This document shows, piece by piece, positions 56,008-63,981 of a DNA stretch of 64,000 bases. The notes below the pieces were generated by a model, which ran no database searches, was not told the DNA's origin, and was given only the letters and a program-made list of their open reading frames with translations. How positions within the stretch are numbered: the stretch's first letter is position 1; each line of letters opens with the position of its first letter. Position numbers and translations under genes: made by a program. This DNA is from Palleronia caenipelagi. GTDB lineage: Bacteria; Pseudomonadota; Alphaproteobacteria; Rhodobacterales; Rhodobacteraceae. The DNA lies in NCBI RefSeq assembly GCF_007004065.1, contig NZ_VFSV01000002.1:124001-188000 (forward strand). Direction: 5' to 3'.

Positions 56008-56546
56008 AGCACGTGTTCATGGGCCTCACGATCGCGACCTTCCTTGCCGGATGCTCGACCGAAAATCCGCTCATCCCCGCGACGAGTTATAGGGATCAAA
56101 ATGTTCCGATTGGGTCGCGGGCAGATTTCGACCCGGAGCGTTATCTGGGCAGGTGGTATGAAATCGCCTCCTATCCTGTGTCATTTCAGGACGGTTGCAC
56201 GGACACGCAGGCGATCTATGGCGCTGCCGAGAACGGGATCACGGTGCGCAATACCTGCCTGCGAGACGGTGAGCGCAGCGGCATCGAAGGCCGCGCTGAA
56301 CTGGTCGGGCCGGGGCGGCTAAAGGTGCAGCTGGGCAATCTGCCTTTTACCGCGCCTTATTGGGTGCTCTGGGTGGATGAAACCTATCAGACCGCCGTGG
56401 TCGGTGTGCCTTCGGGGCGAGCGGGTTGGATTCTCGCACGGGATCCTGATATTTCCGAGGCGCGGCTGGCAGAGGCCCGCGATGCTCTGGAACGCAATGG
56501 GTACGACCTGACCGCGCTCCGCATGACTCCGCAGAGCGGCGGTTGA
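56004..56546 (+). CDS. Lipocalin lipoprotein (Blc-like)
   Basis: 180 residues. Lipobox FLAGC puts the acylated Cys at residue 17 with Ser at +2, predicting outer-membrane sorting. Lipocalin signature DPERYLGRWYEIASYP and C-terminal WVLWVDETYQTAVVG and ILARDP match bacterial Blc, which binds lysophospholipids or fatty acids. Overlaps selD by 4 bp (ATGA). Its presence beside an AttEFGH-like system hints at shared envelope lipid work (inference). Confidence 0.88.
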   Translation: MKHVFMGLTIATFLAGCSTENPLIPATSYRDQNVPIGSRADFDPERYLGRWYEIASYPVSFQDGCTDTQAIYGAAENGITVRNTCLRDGERSGIEGRAELVGPGRLKVQLGNLPFTAPYWVLWVDETYQTAVVGVPSGRAGWILARDPDISEARLAEARDALERNGYDLTALRMTPQSGG

Positions 56547-56550
56547 GCCG

Positions 56551-57432
56551 ATGCCTCTCTGGGTCGGTGCAACGCTGATTGCGGCGCTGGCTCAGACCAT
56601 CAGGTTCCTCCTCCAGCGACACCTGCGGATACAAGCTCTGAGCACGACCGGAGCGACATTTGCGCGCTTTGCATTTTCTGCACCCATGGTGGTTGCGGGG
56701 TTAGGCATTTCAACGCTTTTCCCTGGGATCGAACTGATCGAGCCGCCCGCCCTGTTTTGGCCCTATGTGGTCATCGGCGGCGTGGCGCAGATACTCGGCA
56801 CCGCCTGCATTCTGAAGTTGTTTGGCCGACGGAGCTTTGCCGTTGGCATGGCTTTTTCCAAAACAGAGGGGCTCCTGACCGCGTTGATGGGAATCGTCCT
56901 GTTGGGGGAGCCGATTGGACTTCCTGCCGGGATGGCGATTGTTGTCGGCTTCGTCGCTGTGCTGATCCTGTCGGGTCGTCCTGGCGGTTGGGATGCAGGC
57001 GCCGCGGCACTGGGGCTTGCCGCCGGAGCGCTCTTCGCGCTGGCCGCCGTCTGCTACCGCGGCGCCTCGCTGTCTTTGGGTGATGCGCCAGCGCTGCTCC
57101 GCGCAGCAGAAACACTGGCAGCGACGACACTGTGGCAAAGCGGGATCCTTTCCCTGTTCCTCGCGCTTCGCCAGCCGGAGCAGTTCGTGGCCCTCCTGGT
57201 TCACTGGCGGCTGGCGGCGCTGGTCGGCCTTTTCTCGATGATCGGATCTCTTGGCTGGTTCACCGCGTTTGCGCTGAAAAACGCGGCCTATGTCAAGGCG
57301 TTGGGTCAGATAGAGCTGGTCTTTGCAAGCCTTGCGTCTGTCCTGCTTCTCGGCGAGCGCATGGTGCCGCGTGAAATCCTCGGCATCGGTCTGCTGCTCG
57401 TTTCCGTCTGTCTTATTCTTCTGGCAGGCTAG
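56551..57432 (+). CDS. EamA/DMT-family transporter
   Basis: 293 residues, about ten transmembrane helices as two EamA repeats. N-terminal ALAQTIRFLLQRHLRIQALS and C-terminal KNAAYVKALGQIELVFASLA with the usual Glu/Pro pattern. Drug/metabolite transporter superfamily; substrate unknown. Ends overlapping the convergent Nudix gene by 20 bp. Last gene of the plus-strand cluster begun at 49115. Confidence 0.88.
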   Translation: MPLWVGATLIAALAQTIRFLLQRHLRIQALSTTGATFARFAFSAPMVVAGLGISTLFPGIELIEPPALFWPYVVIGGVAQILGTACILKLFGRRSFAVGMAFSKTEGLLTALMGIVLLGEPIGLPAGMAIVVGFVAVLILSGRPGGWDAGAAALGLAAGALFALAAVCYRGASLSLGDAPALLRAAETLAATTLWQSGILSLFLALRQPEQFVALLVHWRLAALVGLFSMIGSLGWFTAFALKNAAYVKALGQIELVFASLASVLLLGERMVPREILGIGLLLVSVCLILLAG

Positions 57433-58114
57433 CCTCGTCGGCCACCGTGGACAGGTCGTCGTTGCGAAAGAATGGCACACGATCTGGCTGGCCGAGCCGG
57501 GGCAAGTGCGCATGCAGTTCGCCAAGGACGACAGAGGTTATGAATGGCAAATCCAGATGCCGCGCATCGTCCAGCCCAACCCAGTGCAGATGGCTGAGCT
57601 CTTCGCAAGCCCCCGAAAAATCGTCCGGGTCGCTCACCAAAGCAGCCGCGTCCAACAGAAAAAACCTTGCATCAAACCGGCGCGGGCGACCGGGCGGAGT
57701 AATGGCCCGAAACACATAGGACAAACCGCTCGCATCGGGTACATGGCCAGTAGCGGCAAAGCCTGCCCAATCGGCCGGTGGATCTGGCCAGACTCCAGAA
57801 CGGCCCAAAACCTGCCCCGTTTCCTCCCACAGCTCCCGGATCGCGGCCACTGCCAGCGCATGGGCTGGCGGGGCACCAGGCCGTTCGAGCCGCCGCCGAC
57901 ACACCGGATTGAGCGGATGAGAGAGCTGCACGTGGGTGTCGCCAGGATCCACAGCGCCGCCGGGAAAGACATATTTGTCGGGCATGAACACAGCAGAACG
58001 CCCACGTTGCCCCATCAGCAATCGTGGGTGGGTTGCAGCATCGCGGACCACGATCACAGTGGCCGCGTCCCGGATCGGAACGTCGCTCAGAACCCGTGCA
58101 TCCTCTTGGCCCAT
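57413..58114 (-). CDS. Nudix hydrolase, NUDT19/RppH-like long form
   Basis: 233 residues from the ATG at 58114. FPGGAVDPGD, then an insert of about 35 residues before AVAAIRELWEETGQVLG, which carries the REUxEExG metal motif. Such insert-bearing Nudix proteins are common in alphaproteobacteria (CoA-pyrophosphatase/NUDT19-like); substrate unproven. Overlaps DUF983 by 28 bp at its start and EamA by 20 bp at its end. Confidence 0.85.
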   Translation of the reverse strand: MGQEDARVLSDVPIRDAATVIVVRDAATHPRLLMGQRGRSAVFMPDKYVFPGGAVDPGDTHVQLSHPLNPVCRRRLERPGAPPAHALAVAAIRELWEETGQVLGRSGVWPDPPADWAGFAATGHVPDASGLSYVFRAITPPGRPRRFDARFFLLDAAALVSDPDDFSGACEELSHLHWVGLDDARHLDLPFITSVVLGELHAHLPRLGQPDRVPFFRNDDLSTVADEASLPEE

Positions 58115-58491
58115 TGGAACCCCACAATTACCCCCTTGAGACGGGGGAGTAGATAGAGTGACAACACGAGGCACAATGTACAGAAAACAGTTGCCAGCAC
58201 CATGGGCTGGGGCCGAAATGTCACAAAAAACCAGTGCATAAATGGCGCCATAAGATGACCGACGATAAGGATCGTCAGGTATGCGGGTCCGTCATCCGCC
58301 TTTGCGTGGCTCAAATCTTCGCCACAAACATCACAGCTTTCGCGCAGGGTGAGATAACCCCTCAGCAGCGGTCCCGCGCCACATTTGGGACACCTCTGGC
58401 GGAACCCTCGTGTGACCGCCGCCCGGAGGTTTCGCTCTACCCGATCATCATCGACGTCCCGGTGGGCGATCTCATCTGCGGTATTGTACAC
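58087..58491 (-). CDS. DUF983 membrane protein
   Basis: 134 codons, GTG start with GGAGGG upstream. RQRCPKCGAGPLLRGYLTLRESCDVCGEDL is a two-CxxC zinc-ribbon-like motif (CPKC, CDVC), followed by two transmembrane helices. DUF983 is widespread in alphaproteobacteria; function unknown. Co-transcribed with the downstream Nudix gene. Confidence 0.88.
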   Translation of the reverse strand: MYNTADEIAHRDVDDDRVERNLRAAVTRGFRQRCPKCGAGPLLRGYLTLRESCDVCGEDLSHAKADDGPAYLTILIVGHLMAPFMHWFFVTFRPQPMVLATVFCTLCLVLSLYLLPRLKGVIVGFQWAKRMHGF

Positions 58492-58667
58492 GGCTCTGCC
58501 CTCCGGTTACGAATGGGTGTTGTTCGGGACCTCTACCCCGATCCGCCCGCGAGTCATACCCGGGAAAATACATTGTGCCACTCTGTCACGCGGCGTCCTG
58601 CCGCAACGTTTGGCGCGCAAAACGGGCGCTTTCAGTTTAACATGACCCAAAAAGAGGAAGGCTCGTG

Positions 58668-58949
58668 ATGATGACGGCAGCACAGGCCACTGCAACCGCT
58701 CAGGACGTTCTGATCTGGCTCGCAGGCGAGGATGACCTCTTGCCCGTGTTCCTCGGCGCCACCGGAGCCGAAGCAGCTGATTTGCGACGCCAAGCTGAAG
58801 ACCCGGCCTTCCTCGTTTCTCTCCTCGACTTCCTGCTGATGGACGACGCTTGGATCATGTCCGCCGCAGCCTCTCTCTCGATACCCCCCGAAAAATTTCG
58901 GGAGGCTCGATACGCTTTGCCCGGTGGACAGGATGTCCACTGGACCTGA
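58668..58949 (+). CDS. DUF3572 family protein
   Basis: 93 residues; the ATG at 58668 has AGAGGAAG seven bases upstream (GTG at 58665 and ATG at 58671 are alternatives). ATAQDVLIWLAGEDDLLPVF and SLLDFLLMDDAWIM match this all-alpha alphaproteobacterial family of unknown function. Convergent with the MltB-like gene, 11 bp apart. Confidence 0.82.
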   Translation: MMTAAQATATAQDVLIWLAGEDDLLPVFLGATGAEAADLRRQAEDPAFLVSLLDFLLMDDAWIMSAAASLSIPPEKFREARYALPGGQDVHWT

Positions 58950-58960
58950 TGCATCTGAGA

Positions 58961-59761
58961 TCAGCCGTCGATCTGCGCAGCCATGATGGCGATGGCTTGC
59001 TGGTACACGGTCGCGGCATTCCACGCTTCGATCACGCGAAAATTCGGCTGACCCTGCTGGTATCCCTGACCGGGGCGCCAACCCTTTTGCCGGAGAAAGT
59101 TTGCCGTCGACGCCAGTGCATCGGTCTGGTTGGTCAGATCAACGCGCCCGTCCCCATTGCCGTCAACCCCGTAGGCCAGAACGTTGCCCGGCAAGAACTG
59201 AGTATGGCCCCATTCGCCATGCCGCGCACCGATTGACTGCGCCGTCAGCGAGCCCCGATCCACCAGTCGCAGAGCTGCGATGGCGTGCGGGGTGAAAAAC
59301 GACGAGCGGCGGCAGTCATAGGCCAGCGTCAGGATCGATGACACCACGGGACTGTCGCCCATAAAGTTGCCAAAGCCCGTCTCCATTCCGTGAATCGCGA
59401 TCAAAACACCCGCGGGCACACCAAAACTGCGTTCAAGCCCTTGATAAAGGCGCGCATTGGCGGCCTTGCGTTGGCGGCCTTGCTTCACAATCGTCGCTGA
59501 ACCACGCACCTGCATGAACTTATCGAGCGAGTATTTAAAGCTCTTTTGATTGCGGTCTGCCGCAATCGTCCGGGTCTGATAGCTGCTTTGCTGGAGCGCC
59601 TGAAGGCCTCGTTGCCCCACACCGGACGCCTGCGCTTCGCGGGCAAACTCGCCCTTCCACTGGTTGAACTGGCCGCCGCTGTTCGAGCAGCTGGCCGCAT
59701 AGGCAGTCATTGGCAGAACCGCAACGGCGGCGGCAAGCAGGGTGCGGCGGAGCGCGGTCAT
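58961..59761 (-). CDS. MltB-like lytic murein transglycosylase, no PG-binding domain
   Basis: 266 residues with signal peptide MTALRRTLLAAAVAVLPMTA and GGAGAG upstream of the ATG. Catalytic Glu in AIHGMETGFGNFMGDSPVV; GVDGNGDGRVDLTNQTDALA carries the Ca-binding EF-hand-like loop. It resembles the enzyme at 13680 but lacks the C-terminal peptidoglycan-binding module. Cleaves glycan strands in the periplasm. Confidence 0.9.
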   Translation of the reverse strand: MTALRRTLLAAAVAVLPMTAYAASCSNSGGQFNQWKGEFAREAQASGVGQRGLQALQQSSYQTRTIAADRNQKSFKYSLDKFMQVRGSATIVKQGRQRKAANARLYQGLERSFGVPAGVLIAIHGMETGFGNFMGDSPVVSSILTLAYDCRRSSFFTPHAIAALRLVDRGSLTAQSIGARHGEWGHTQFLPGNVLAYGVDGNGDGRVDLTNQTDALASTANFLRQKGWRPGQGYQQGQPNFRVIEAWNAATVYQQAIAIMAAQIDG

Positions 59762-59846
59762 AGAAATCTCTCCATATCGATATGTCGAGGGACAATAGGC
59801 CGAGGATCGCGCTTAGCCAACCACTGGACTTTCTCATCGGCATACT

Positions 59847-60725
59847 ATGTCCGATGACATGAATAACATTGCAGTGATCGGGGCCGGAATGGCCGGTCTG
59901 GCGGCCGCACGTCATCTTGCAGATGCAGGACGACAGGTCGTTGTGTTTGAAAAGAGCCGTGGAACCGGCGGACGACTGGCAACCCGTCGCCGTTCGGAGG
60001 CGATGTTTGACCACGGCGCCCCCATAGCGCAGGGCTGTTCGGATTTTGACGCCACCATGTGCGCCCTTTCGGCGGACCGGATCGGCGCGGGCTGGCGCGG
60101 GAGCCCGGGCATGTCGGCGCTTCTGAAACCCTGGGTCGACGGACTTGATCTCCGGCACGAGCAGCAAGTGACAGCCGTCGACCACCTCCGCGACGGCTGG
60201 CATCTCACGATCGCAGACCATGGTGGAGCCGGTCCATTCGACGCCGTGGTGATCGCGATCCCTGCCCCTCAGGCACAGAAACTGATGCCACATCCCGCGC
60301 TCGAAAAAGTCATGATGCGACCAGCCTGGAGCCTGCTCGCCATCTGGCCCGAGTTGACCTTGCCAAAGCCCTCAGCGCCGTTTGAAGTGATCGTCGATAT
60401 GTCGTCCCATCCGAACGGTACTGTGGGCGCCATTGTTGCCCATTGTAACGAGGCGTTTTCCCGCTCCCATCTTGAGGACACGCCGGACCAAATCTGTTCT
60501 CTCCTCGTTCAGCGGCTGCAACAACTCACGGGATGCACGGTGATGCCGCGCTTTGCACAAGCCCATCGCTGGCGCTACGCCAGGACCACCGATCCGCTTG
60601 GACAGCCCTTCATCGATGCGGGATATGGTTGTTTCATCGGCGGCGACTGGGCGCTCGGAAGCCATGCAGGGGATGCGTGGCGTTCAGGTCTCGCCTTGGC
60701 CGAGGCTCTGACAGCCGGCGGCTGA
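59847..60725 (+). CDS. FAD-dependent oxidoreductase, renalase-like
   Basis: 292 residues. IAVIGAGMAGLAAARHLADA (dinucleotide GxGxxG), VVFEKSRGTGGRLATRR (flavin monoamine-oxidase/renalase second motif), and DAGYGCFIGGDWALGSHAGDAWRSG near the end, the C-terminal FAD-binding piece. Bacterial renalase relatives oxidise dihydro-beta-NAD(P) isomers; the substrate here is inferred only. 15 bp after its stop a frame leads into mnmH; the two are probably co-transcribed. Confidence 0.85.
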   Translation: MSDDMNNIAVIGAGMAGLAAARHLADAGRQVVVFEKSRGTGGRLATRRRSEAMFDHGAPIAQGCSDFDATMCALSADRIGAGWRGSPGMSALLKPWVDGLDLRHEQQVTAVDHLRDGWHLTIADHGGAGPFDAVVIAIPAPQAQKLMPHPALEKVMMRPAWSLLAIWPELTLPKPSAPFEVIVDMSSHPNGTVGAIVAHCNEAFSRSHLEDTPDQICSLLVQRLQQLTGCTVMPRFAQAHRWRYARTTDPLGQPFIDAGYGCFIGGDWALGSHAGDAWRSGLALAEALTAGG

Positions 60726-60800
60726 AACGCGTCGGTCGTTGTGATCCGGGGGACGCTTCGCGTATGGAAGGCGACAGCGCCGCGCCGTGGAGATACCCAT

Positions 60801-61898
60801 ATGCCGTTTGTTCCATCCGAACTGTCTGACATCACCAAAGCCGGTTTCAACACGATCATCGACGTTCGCGCTCCATCCGAATTCGCAGAAGACCACATCC
60901 CCGGCGCGATCAATCTGCCAGTTCTGGACGACTCGGAACGGGCGCGGGTTGGCACGATCTATGTCCAGCAAAGCGCGTTTCTCGCCCGGAAAATCGGAGC
61001 CGCCCTCGTCTCCCGCAACGCTGCCCGCCATATCGAAGGCCCTTTGGCGGAGCATGAGGGAGACTGGCGACCGCTCGTCTATTGCTGGCGAGGCGGACAG
61101 CGCTCAAACTCCTTCGCCTCGATCCTCAGCCAGATCGGCTGGCGAGTCTCGGTGCTGGAGGGGGGCTATCAAAGCTATCGGCGGCTGGTGAAAGCGCGTC
61201 TGTACGACACACGTTTCCCGAGCCCCGTGATCCTGCTCGACGGTAACACCGGCACAGCCAAGACCGCGATCCTCCATGCGGCCGAGAAAGCCGGCGCGCA
61301 GGTGATCGACCTGGAGGGTCTCGCAAATCATAGAGGCTCCCTCTTTGGCGCACAGGGCGTCCAGCCGTCGCAAAAGGCTTTCGAGTCCGCGCTGGCGGCC
61401 CGCGTTGCCGCACTGGACCCTGATCGTCCCGTCTTTATAGAGGCCGAAAGTTCCAAGATCGGAGAGCGCATCGTCCCCCCCGCTCTGTGGTCTGCCATGC
61501 GGACCGCACCCCGGGTGGTCATTGAAGCCGAACTCGATACGCGCGCCAGCTATCTGGTTCGCGCTTACAAAGACGCCATCTCCGATCCCGCGAGACTCGA
61601 CACCATCCTGCAATCCATGTTGCGCCTACAGGGACATGAAAGGGTCACTGAATGGCGAAATCTCGCTGAGGCAGGTGACATGCGCACCCTCGCCAAAGAC
61701 CTGATGGAGCACCACTACGACCCCCGCTATGACCGCCAGCGCCACAGGCAAGCGTGGGATTTGCTGGGCAAGCTGAAGGCGGAAATGTTGGACACACCAG
61801 AGATCACGACGTTAGGGGCGAAACTTGCTGGATTGAAGTCGGAAAAGGTAGTCATTTCACAGCAGGACGCCGCCCATTACGGCACAGGTAATGGCTAA
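60801..61898 (+). CDS. mnmH: tRNA 2-selenouridine synthase
   Basis: 365 residues from the ATG at 60801 (GGAG upstream); a longer GTG start at 60741 adds 20 residues. N-terminal rhodanese domain with DVRAPSEFAEDHIPGAINLP and catalytic Cys in YCWRGGQRSNSFAS; C-terminal P-loop domain with LDGNTGTAKTAIL, where the second Walker A Gly is Ala. Replaces sulfur by selenium at U34 of tRNAs (Lys, Glu, Gln), using selenophosphate from SelD at 53836. Last intact gene before the IS remnants. Confidence 0.93.
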   Translation: MPFVPSELSDITKAGFNTIIDVRAPSEFAEDHIPGAINLPVLDDSERARVGTIYVQQSAFLARKIGAALVSRNAARHIEGPLAEHEGDWRPLVYCWRGGQRSNSFASILSQIGWRVSVLEGGYQSYRRLVKARLYDTRFPSPVILLDGNTGTAKTAILHAAEKAGAQVIDLEGLANHRGSLFGAQGVQPSQKAFESALAARVAALDPDRPVFIEAESSKIGERIVPPALWSAMRTAPRVVIEAELDTRASYLVRAYKDAISDPARLDTILQSMLRLQGHERVTEWRNLAEAGDMRTLAKDLMEHHYDPRYDRQRHRQAWDLLGKLKAEMLDTPEITTLGAKLAGLKSEKVVISQQDAAHYGTGNG

Positions 61899-61959
61899 AG
61901 CGAGCACCTCAGGACAATGTTCCCATCGCCTCGCAACCGCCTCCGTTTATGATGACCAG

Positions 61960-62175
61960 AAAAGACCCCGGTGGCGCGTTTCCCGACGAAAGAGGCGGCC
62001 AAACATGATTCCGAACTTACAAAGCCGCACGGTTCGAAAGTCTGTGGAGATAATCATCTACGCCCTGCGCACCATGCCCGAGCGCTTCTTCAACAAACTC
62101 AAGGACAGTCGTCGACTGGCAACTCGCTACGGCAAAACCGCCCGGAGCTTCCTTGGAACCATCGACATCGTCTGT
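61960..62175 (+). pseudogene. IS5-family transposase C-terminal remnant
   Basis: Only the C-terminal end is recognisable (62050-62172): IYALRTMPERFFNKLKDSRR then LATRYGKTARSFLGTID, matching the end of IS5/IS427-type DDE transposases, normally IYALRNxIERFFNKLK. Upstream sequence in the same frame is not transposase-like, so the rest is deleted or frameshifted. It ends abruptly at the 7-bp tandem repeat. Confidence 0.75.
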
Positions 62176-62228
62176 GACCTGAGACCTGAGACCTGAGACC
62201 TGAGACCTGAGACCTGAGACCTGAGACC
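62176..62228. repeat. 7-bp tandem repeat, 7.6 copies
   Basis: GACCTGA repeated seven times in perfect register, then GACC. It starts exactly at the point where the IS5 remnant loses similarity. The 7-bp period means copy-number changes shift the reading frame. No spacers, so not a CRISPR array. Confidence 0.97.
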
Positions 62229-62318
62229 CATCTCACCTCCAGCCTTTGGGAGAATCCAAGTTTTGATTGCACTGCTTCCTAAGTTTGGAACGCCTGAAGC
62301 TGGATTTTTCCGACTGTC

Positions 62319-62699
62319 TCACGATGACGGGCTGGCCACGCCATCGGGATAATGTATGGCAATCGGGACGTTGTAGCCGATCGCGCTATGCGGTCTGTCC
62401 GCGTTGTAATGCTTACGCCAATACTCCAACTTTTCACGGGCGTCGGCAAGACTCATGAGCCAGTAGGCGTTCAGGCATTCCGCCCTGAGCTTCGAGTTGA
62501 AGGCTTCGATGAAGCCGTTGTCCGTAGGTTTCCCGGGCCGCGAGAAGTCCAGTGTGACGTTGTTGGCATAGGGCCAGAAATCGAGATCGCGGGAGATGAA
62601 TTCACTGCCGTTGTCGACCCTGATTGTTCTTGGGCATCTGATCCACCCACAGACCCGTTCGAGCGTCTGCACGACGTCCTAGCCCCGATAAGTGAAGCG
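62319..62699 (-). pseudogene. IS3-family (IS407-group) OrfB fragment with nonsense codon
   Basis: C-terminal half of the rve integrase domain: TIRVDNGSEFISRDLDFWPY, DFSRPGKPTDNGFIEAFNSK, LRAECLNAYWLMSLADAREK and HSAIGYNVPI are IS407-group OrfB. Upstream in the same frame, FTYRG is followed by TAG (62679-62681) and DVVQTLERVC, where Tyr is expected, so a nonsense mutation interrupts it. The N-terminal half, including the first catalytic Asp, is missing; it abuts the IS256-type fragment at about 62700-62720. Confidence 0.82.
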
Positions 62700-63061
62700 C
62701 GCATCGGCTGCTGGACACAAGCGGGAAGACATATGGCGTCAAATACGAGACGGCGGTGACCTGCCTGGGAAAGGATCGGAAGCCGCTCCTAGCTCTTGAC
62801 GACGTCCCCGCCGATCATTGTGATCCCCTGCTCACAAACGACCCGATTGAAAGCGTCTTCGCCACCGTCCGTCACCGGAGCATACGACGCAAGGGCGCGC
62901 TGGCTCAAAAGACGGCGAAGCTGATGGTGTTCGAGCTCGTTCAGGCCGCCGCCAAGTCGTAGCGCCGCTTGAATGACCCGAATTAGTTGCCTTTGGTCAC
63001 CGAAGGCGTCACAGCTGCCGACGGCGTTGCCCAGAACGACACCGAAAACCGCGCCGCATGA
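62696..63061 (+). pseudogene. IS256-family transposase C-terminal fragment with two nonsense codons
   Basis: The frame reads KTYGVKYETAVTCLGKDRKP, then NDPIESVFATVRHRSIRRKG and LMVFELVQAAAKS, the C-terminus of Mutator/IS256 transposases (NPIES-FATVRHRT). TAG at 62960-62962 replaces the usual Trp of KSWRRL; the frame then reads RRLNDPN, a second TAG replaces Gln, and LPLVTEGVTAADGVAQ continues to TGA at 63059. N-terminal two thirds absent. Confidence 0.8.
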
Positions 63062-63146
63062 TGAAGCCGCTTCTCCGGTAATCCCCCCCAATTTTAAGGG
63101 GATGCGGAAGTAGAATTTTCTCGGCAGGATAAACGGGGAGATTCAG

Positions 63147-63480
63147 ATGAAGAAAGCACGTCTTACCGAGGCCCAGATCATGTCTGTGCTGCGCCAGATG
63201 GAGGGCGGTGTGCCTGCTGCCGAGCTGTGCCGCGAGCACGGCATGAGCAGCGCGACCCTGTACAAATGGCGGGCGAAGTATGGCGGAATGGGCGCCAGTC
63301 TCATCAGTGAGAGCGAGCCTTGTCCGCTATTGGTCCGAGGACAATGACGAGCGCTATGGCCGAGGAGAACCGACGCCTGAAACGTATGTTTGCGGATGTC
63401 AGCATGCAGAACGACCTGCTGAACTTTGAAGGCGAACGCCATGCGTTCGAGCGAGCCTGAGAAGGCTTTGGGAAAAAGTG
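63147..63480 (+). pseudogene. IS3-family orfA with two internal insertions
   Basis: MKKARLTEAQIMSVLRQMEG, CREHGMSSATLYKWRAKYGG and MGASLISE form the OrfA helix-turn-helix (stop at 63345-63347 in that frame). The expected continuation MAEENRRLKRMFADVSMQND reappears in another frame from 63355, after about 44 extra bases. A second block of about 40 extra bases follows NDLL (about 63421-63460) before GFGKK and a stop. Both extra blocks contain GAGCGAGCCT (63311-63320, 63449-63458). Non-functional as it stands. Confidence 0.75.
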
Positions 63481-63981
63481 ATACGGCCAGCTCAACGCCG
63501 GGAGCTGGCCCTGAGGGTCGTGGCGACGAGGGGTGCCAGCATCTCGCTGGCCTGCCGGGCATTCAGCATAAGCGAGACCTGCTATCGATACAGCCCTGAA
63601 CTGGACGAAGAGAACGAGCAGATCGCCGAACTGCTGATCGGGCTGACGGCGGCGAAGAAGACTTGGGGCTTCGGCTTGTGCTTCCTGTATCTGCGCAATG
63701 TTCAAGGGCATCGTTGGAGCCACAAGCGGGTCTACCGGATCCATCGCGAACTGGAACTGAACCTGCGGATCAAGCCGCGCAAGCGTCTGAAGCGGGAAAA
63801 GCCGGACGAACTGGCTGTAGCAGAAGCTCCGAATGAGGTCTGGTCCATGGACTTCATGGCAGATCGCCCAAGCGATGGCCGTCAGTTCCGGTTGCTGAAT
63901 GTTCTGGACGATTTCAACCGGGGGGACTGGGCATCAAGGTGGACTTTTCGTTGCCCGCTGAGCGGATTGTCCGGACCCTGA
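63478..63981 (+). pseudogene. IS3-family orfB, frameshifted and truncated
   Basis: MIRPAQRRELALRVVATRGA, SETCYRYSPELDEENEQIAE, KTWGFGLCFLYLRNVQGHRW, IKPRKRLKREKPDELAVAEA and VWSMDFMADR (first catalytic Asp) are IS3-type OrfB. After LLNVLDDFNR a one-base loss in the G run at 63919-63924 shifts the frame; the expected GLGIKVDFSLPAERIVRTL resumes in the next frame up to about 63978. Beyond that the sequence diverges and the window ends, so the second Asp and the Glu are absent. Confidence 0.82.

Noticed and set aside
62176-62228. Short repeat array that could be taken for a CRISPR
   Set aside because: The unit is 7 bp with no spacers; it is a simple tandem repeat.
63919-63924. Programmed frameshift site of the IS3 element
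   Set aside because: IS3 frameshifting occurs at the orfA/orfB overlap, not inside the catalytic domain; this looks like a mutation.
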